From Armatimonadota bacterium (lineage in GTDB: Bacteria > Armatimonadota > Fimbriimonadia > Fimbriimonadales > Fimbriimonadaceae): a stretch of DNA of 64,000 bases. The stretch covers positions 868,001-932,000 of the forward strand of contig JAFDWS010000002.1 in NCBI GenBank assembly GCA_018268375.1, given 5' to 3'. Both the position numbers and the translations under genes were made by a program. Shown here piece by piece: positions 60,272-64,000 of the stretch. The notes under the pieces were generated by a model, which did no database searches, was not told where the DNA came from, and saw only the letters and a program-made list of their open reading frames with translations. How positions within the stretch are numbered: the stretch's first letter is position 1; the number at the start of each line of letters is the position of its first letter.

Positions 60272-61158
60272 GGGACGGACCGGGCCCCCTCGGGGTGCTC
60301 CTGATCAACAAGCCACCGGGCATCACTTCCCACGACGTCGTGCAGCAGGTCCGGAGGAAGCTGAACACGCGCAGGGTCGGCCATGCCGGCACTCTCGACC
60401 CGATCGCAACCGGCCTGCTGGTCATTGCAGTCGGTCCGGCGACACGCTTCTTGCAGTATCTTCCCCTTGAACCGAAGGAGTACGAGTGTACGTTCCTTTT
60501 TGGACAGGAGACGAGCACTTACGATGCCGAAGGGGAGGTCACGTCACAGTGCGACGTTCCGGACGACCTTGGCGAACGCGTCACTGCCGCCTTGCCGCGT
60601 TTACGGGGCCCGATTGAGCAGTTGCCGCCGCTTTATAGCGCAGTCAAGAAGGCTGGCAAACCCCTCTACGCTTATGCGCGGAAGGGCGAGGAAGTCGAGC
60701 GAGAGCCGCGACGGGTCTTTGTGGAAACCTTTGAGACGCTGAACCTCAAACCGCCGCAAGGCGAATTCCGGATCGTGTGCTCGGGTGGAACCTACGTCCG
60801 TACGCTGGCTCAAGACCTCGGACAGGCCGTTGGTTGCGGCGCCCATGTTGTCGAACTGCAAAGGACAAGGGTTGGCCGCTTCGACATTGACGACTCTGTC
60901 GAGCTCGAGAACGTGACCGAAAGCGCCTTAATGCCCCTTGAGACTGCACTCGACCCGATGCCCATGATCCGCCTCAACGAGGGCCAATTGTCGCGCGTGA
61001 TGAACGGGCAGTGGATCAAGCCCACGTCCGACCTGCCTGCGGAGACGGTCGGGCTCCTGAACGAAGAAGGGCGCCTTGTCAGCATCGCCAGGTTAGAAGG
61101 CAACCTGCTCCACCCCCAATGCGTCCTACCAGCAGAGGTGCTTCATGACGCGGTCTGA
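60265..61158 (+). CDS. truB: tRNA pseudouridine(55) synthase TruB
   Basis: A 297-residue protein. LINKPPGITSHDVVQQVRR, the catalytic Asp in HAGTLDPIATGLL, PPLYSAVKKAGKPLYAYARKGEEVER, and CSGGTYVRTLAQDLG. It makes pseudouridine 55 in the T loop of tRNAs. Start overlaps the NrnA-like gene by 7 bp and the DUF2752 gene overlaps its end by 14 bp. Confidence 0.96.
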   Translation: MLRDGPGPLGVLLINKPPGITSHDVVQQVRRKLNTRRVGHAGTLDPIATGLLVIAVGPATRFLQYLPLEPKEYECTFLFGQETSTYDAEGEVTSQCDVPDDLGERVTAALPRLRGPIEQLPPLYSAVKKAGKPLYAYARKGEEVEREPRRVFVETFETLNLKPPQGEFRIVCSGGTYVRTLAQDLGQAVGCGAHVVELQRTRVGRFDIDDSVELENVTESALMPLETALDPMPMIRLNEGQLSRVMNGQWIKPTSDLPAETVGLLNEEGRLVSIARLEGNLLHPQCVLPAEVLHDAV

Positions 61159-61714
61159 CGCAGGCGCCCAGGCTGGCAGAATCCAAATCTTCGACCCGGG
61201 CTTCGCCAAGAAACGGCTTGCGAGCCAGCTTGCCTGGTTCAGCTTGTGGTTCGGCGTCACCGCGGTCGGACTGTGTCTTCACCCGAGCTCAGAGCACCAC
61301 GGGACCCACACGCAACTTGGACTGCCTCCCTGCCCCTCCGTCATCCTCTTCGGTCGGCCGTGCCCTGGATGTGGCCTGACCACGAGTTGGACGGCCCTCC
61401 TTCATGGTGACCTGAACGCCTCGATTCAAGCCCACGCCCTCGGGCCCGTCCTTTACCTTGGCTTTACTGCGACAGCGTTGCTCTGTGCCTACGGCTATGC
61501 CAAGGGCCTTCGGCTGAGATCGGACAGTCGTCCCGCGAACATTGGACTCGTCGTGACCTTGATCGCGATGCTCGCCTACGGCGGGATCAGGTTCGCAACC
61601 GTCAAGTACCCCGACGCCTGGCGTCTATGGTCGGGCAAACAGGGTTGGAAGTCCGCCCGTGTGCCAGAAAAGAACCTTGCCGGACAACTCTCCCGATCGG
61701 GCCATGCCGAGTAG
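61145..61714 (+). CDS. DUF2752 membrane protein
   Basis: A 189-residue protein with three hydrophobic segments. The DUF2752 signature is PCPGCGLTTSWTALLHGDL near residue 76 and nearby. The family has no known function. The last 30 residues are hydrophilic and lie antisense to the 3' end of the convergent PLP-enzyme gene, a 90-bp overlap. Start overlaps truB. Confidence 0.85.
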   Translation: MTRSDAGAQAGRIQIFDPGFAKKRLASQLAWFSLWFGVTAVGLCLHPSSEHHGTHTQLGLPPCPSVILFGRPCPGCGLTTSWTALLHGDLNASIQAHALGPVLYLGFTATALLCAYGYAKGLRLRSDSRPANIGLVVTLIAMLAYGGIRFATVKYPDAWRLWSGKQGWKSARVPEKNLAGQLSRSGHAE

Positions 61715-62581
61715 GCCCGCAAAAGCTTTCGCCGAGTAGACAGGGTCTAAGATAAGGCCTTCTCGGCCAGCGGCCATGCTCGCCGCCGCGGCCCCCTCCT
61801 CGCTAGAAATGTTGTAGCCCGCTCCGACCCAGTCCCGGCGCAAATTGAAATCAAGGCGCCCCAGTCCCTTTTTGAATCCTGCGATTGCGTCGATTCCATC
61901 GGTGAGGCGCTTGAGGTCATCAAGCAAGTCTTCTTCCGGATCGCAAGCGATACCGACCACCTTTGTCCGACTGCCATGGAACGCCCAGGCGAGTCCGGCG
62001 TGGGTGCTGCCGCTGCTGGTGGGCGTCACCACATGATCCCAACCCTCTCCAACCTCGACCGCAGCCTGGGTGAAAGAATAGGCTCCCAACGGAGAGCTTC
62101 CACCAATGGGCACGACCTTCACCACCTCGCCCTTGCTGCGCAGGTTGTCAGCGATCTTGTCCGCCTCCGCGTAGAGATCCAACCAATCGCCATCTGAAAA
62201 CTCGTGGAGGTCGACGCCGAAGAGTTCGTCCAAGATGACGTTGCCGCCCTCCCGGGGTGGAGAGCCTTGAGGTCGGCCAAGGCCTTTGTCGAACGGCAAC
62301 GACATGACCGCCGCCGAGCACCGGATGTTGTGGACGGCACATGCTGCCCCCAACTGTCTGACAAAGTTCGACTGCCGCGATCCACACGTCACAACATGGG
62401 TGGCACTTGAGTCCAATATGTCGGCCATCAAGTACTCGAGCTTTCGCCCCTTGTTGCCGCCCCCAGCGAACCCGGTCAGGTCGTCCCTCTTGATCCAGAT
62501 GTCGAGCCCCAGGTCTTCGCTCAGCCGCGGCAAAGGATGGCACGGTGTGGGCAGACAACAGAGTGGAATCCGGGGGATCAC
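61625..62581 (-). CDS. PLP-dependent D-cysteine desulfhydrase/ACC deaminase-like enzyme
   Basis: 318 residues from GTG 62581, or slightly longer. N-terminus PRIPLCCLPTPCHPLPRLSEDLG, then WIKRDDLTGFAGGGNKGRKLEYL with the PLP-binding Lys, VVTCGSRQSNFVRQLGAA, GSTHAGLAWAF and the end VLFWHTGGLPTLF. D-cysteine desulfhydrase and 1-aminocyclopropane-1-carboxylate deaminase differ in few residues, so the substrate is open. Divergent from sdhC; 3' end overlaps the DUF2752 gene by 90 bp. Confidence 0.88.
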   Translation of the reverse strand: MIPRIPLCCLPTPCHPLPRLSEDLGLDIWIKRDDLTGFAGGGNKGRKLEYLMADILDSSATHVVTCGSRQSNFVRQLGAACAVHNIRCSAAVMSLPFDKGLGRPQGSPPREGGNVILDELFGVDLHEFSDGDWLDLYAEADKIADNLRSKGEVVKVVPIGGSSPLGAYSFTQAAVEVGEGWDHVVTPTSSGSTHAGLAWAFHGSRTKVVGIACDPEEDLLDDLKRLTDGIDAIAGFKKGLGRLDFNLRRDWVGAGYNISSEEGAAAASMAAGREGLILDPVYSAKAFAGLLGMARSGELSGKVLFWHTGGLPTLFARP

Positions 62582-62624
62582 GGCCCCATTATGCTGTCCG
62601 ACCCTCGACGAGAAGAGGGCCGAG

Positions 62625-62630
62625 TACAAT
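62625..62630 (+). promoter_or_regulatory. -10-like box before sdhC
   Basis: TACAAT, 10 nt before ATG 62641. GGAGAG lies between, so either a short leader or a normal Shine-Dalgarno with an upstream promoter is possible. Confidence 0.4.
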
Positions 62631-62640
62631 TCGGAGAGCG

Positions 62641-63351
62641 ATGCGCGAGAACTACTTCCTCCACAAGTTGCACTCGCTCACCGGCATCATCCCCGTCGGC
62701 TTCTACATGGTTCAGCACCTGACGCTCAACAGCTTCAGCTTGGCTGGCCCTTCGAAGTTCAACGGCGTCATCGCCTTCTTCACGGCGATCCCCGGGCACA
62801 TTCTGTGGTTGCTCGAAATCGTGATGATCTGGATCCCGCTCGCCTTCCACGCGGTGTACGGGATCGCCATCGTCGCCCGCAACGACGACAACTACTCGCA
62901 CAAGGCTTATAAGTTCCGCGAGAACCGCTACTATCGGTTGCAGAGATGGTCTGGCGTTGTGGCGTTCCTCTTCTTATGCGCGCACGTGACCACGACGACC
63001 GTCCAGGCCAAGGCGCGAGGGCACGTCGTCATCGAGTACGACGCCTGGCACCAGCTCCTCACGTCAAACGGCTACATCGTCTTTATGCTCTACGCCGTCG
63101 GTGTGACGGCGTGCGCCTATCACCTCGCCTACGGCATCTGGAACTTCTGCATTCGGTGGGGGATCACCATCAGCGAGAAGTCCCAAGAGGCCACGGGTAA
63201 GTTCGCGGCCGGGGCGTTCGTGGTGCTCTCAGTGCTCGGCATCTCTGCCTTGTTCGGATTCATCAACCCAATCTTCGCCTCCAAAGAGGCTGAGGTCCAA
63301 GTCCAGAGAGAGACGCCGACGCACGATCTCCCCGTCAACGACCGGACTTAG
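62641..63351 (+). CDS. sdhC: succinate dehydrogenase cytochrome b subunit
   Basis: 236 residues from ATG 62641. Five transmembrane helices with haem-ligand His candidates: [60 protein letters not shown] and [18 protein letters not shown]. This is the type B (di-haem) SdhC of Bacillus-like succinate dehydrogenase. It anchors SdhAB and passes electrons to quinone. sdhA and sdhB do not follow. The stop overlaps the rmlA stop (TTAG). Confidence 0.93.
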   Translation: MRENYFLHKLHSLTGIIPVGFYMVQHLTLNSFSLAGPSKFNGVIAFFTAIPGHILWLLEIVMIWIPLAFHAVYGIAIVARNDDNYSHKAYKFRENRYYRLQRWSGVVAFLFLCAHVTTTTVQAKARGHVVIEYDAWHQLLTSNGYIVFMLYAVGVTACAYHLAYGIWNFCIRWGITISEKSQEATGKFAAGAFVVLSVLGISALFGFINPIFASKEAEVQVQRETPTHDLPVNDRT

Positions 63352-64000
63352 TCTTCATCGGCTACCCGGCGCAGATACCGCCCGTAGGGCGTGCCCTTCA
63401 TGGTCTCGGCGCGGGCTCGCAGATCTGCTTGGCCAATCCAGCCGTTCCGGAACCCGATCTCCTCGAGGCAAGCGATCATCAACCCCTGCCGTTGTTCGAC
63501 CGCTTCAACGAAGTTAGCGGCCTGAAGCAGCGACTCGTACGTGCCCGTGTCGAGCCAGGCAAAACCCCGGCTGAAGCGTGTCACGTCCAAGGAGCCTTCG
63601 TCCAGGTAGCACCTGTTCAGATCGGTGATTTCGAGTTCGCCACGGGCCGACGGCTTGAGTGCCCTTGCCTTCTCCACCACAGTTTGGTCATAGAAGTAAA
63701 GGCCGGTGACGGCGTAGTTCGACTGAGGGTCGGTGGGCTTTTCGACGAGCGCGACTGGCCGACCGCTGTCGTCGAAAGTGACGACGCCATACTGCTCGGG
63801 ATTTTCGACTTGGTAGGCAAAGACAGTCGCGCCCGACGCTTTAGCCGCAGCCCGCTGCACAAGGGCAGTCAAGTTTTGACCGTAGAAGATGTTGTCGCCG
63901 AGAACGAGAGCAGCGCCCTCACCCCCCAGGAACTCCTGTCCGATCAGAAATGCCTGGGCGAGGCCGCCTGGGTTGGGCTGAGCGGCGTAAGTGATCGAAG
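63348..64000 (-). CDS. rmlA: glucose-1-phosphate thymidylyltransferase (partial, start outside window)
   Basis: The last 217 codons are present; the frame is open to the window edge, so the start lies beyond 64000. [17 protein letters not shown] near the edge, then [68 protein letters not shown], and [20 protein letters not shown]. These are RmlA/RfbA motifs. It makes dTDP-glucose, the first step to dTDP-rhamnose. The visible part is complete and undamaged. Confidence 0.95.
   Translation of the reverse strand, partial: SITYAAQPNPGGLAQAFLIGQEFLGGEGAALVLGDNIFYGQNLTALVQRAAAKASGATVFAYQVENPEQYGVVTFDDSGRPVALVEKPTDPQSNYAVTGLYFYDQTVVEKARALKPSARGELEITDLNRCYLDEGSLDVTRFSRGFAWLDTGTYESLLQAANFVEAVEQRQGLMIACLEEIGFRNGWIGQADLRARAETMKGTPYGRYLRRVADED

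Noticed and set aside
1..64000. CRISPR arrays, insertion sequences, prophage genes, toxin-antitoxin pairs
   Set aside because: No regularly spaced repeats, transposase or integrase motifs or paired small toxin genes were seen on either strand.

Overview
The window is about 64 kb of compact, roughly 60% GC bacterial chromosome with about 60 protein-coding genes. I see no tRNA, rRNA, CRISPR array, insertion sequence or prophage. The gene mix suggests a free-living, flagellated, rod-shaped aerobe: murA with mreB, a flagellar export and switch operon, complex I and succinate dehydrogenase subunits, a PEP-CTERM secreted protein, GH78 rhamnosidase, and large secreted beta-propeller proteins with GG/TSGTF-type repeats. 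My best guess is Armatimonadota (Fimbriimonas-like). That is an inference from gene content; no marker gene here proves it.

Layout. 0.1-4.4 kb: FHA protein and PP2C phosphatase, facing a GAF histidine kinase, then a mutarotase-like protein. 4.4-8.9 kb: secreted alpha/beta hydrolase, a small zinc-finger anti-sigma-like protein, two ECF-type sigma factors, and a candidate small RNA between the sigma genes. 8.9-14.5 kb: minus-strand operon murA-mreB-secreted protein-NtrB-like kinase-NtrC-like regulator; the regulator ends after its AAA+ domain. 14.6-21.2 kb: HNH nuclease with an attenuator-like leader, then a minus-strand operon with a BMP-type ABC importer, a tandem 6-pyruvoyl-tetrahydropterin synthase and an SDR reductase. 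21.3-31.4 kb: zinc-ribbon protein, nuoB-nuoI, MOSC protein, EEP-family phosphodiesterase, mfd, PEP-CTERM protein, a three-gene unit ending in a GNAT protein, and a peroxiredoxin. 31.4-43.7 kb: sucC, UDP-sugar dehydrogenase, the flagellar operon fliM-fliN-fliO-fliP-fliQ-fliR-flhB, a putative metalloprotease with trxB, and an M42 aminopeptidase.

43.8-51.6 kb is the most unusual part. Two unrelated secreted propeller-type proteins share a C-terminal module of about 158 residues. Each sits next to one member of a small paralogous family (GKAGTVVFV...RPRVTP.NP.TPAQ). A 308-bp nested inverted-repeat element lies between them, and a short reading frame runs into it.

51.6-64 kb: two small secreted proteins, an SPFH protein, an RtcB-type ligase, GH78 rhamnosidase, a TPR/zinc-ribbon membrane protein, the nrnA-like/truB/DUF2752 operon, a D-cysteine desulfhydrase-like enzyme, sdhC, and the 3' part of rmlA running off the window.

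Expression signals. Many genes have a TANNNT -10-like box 6-14 nt before the start codon and no Shine-Dalgarno between, which suggests frequent leaderless transcripts. Genes inside operons mostly overlap by 4 nt. Five convergent pairs end within the same four bases. Function calls come from motifs and family knowledge only; no database search was run.
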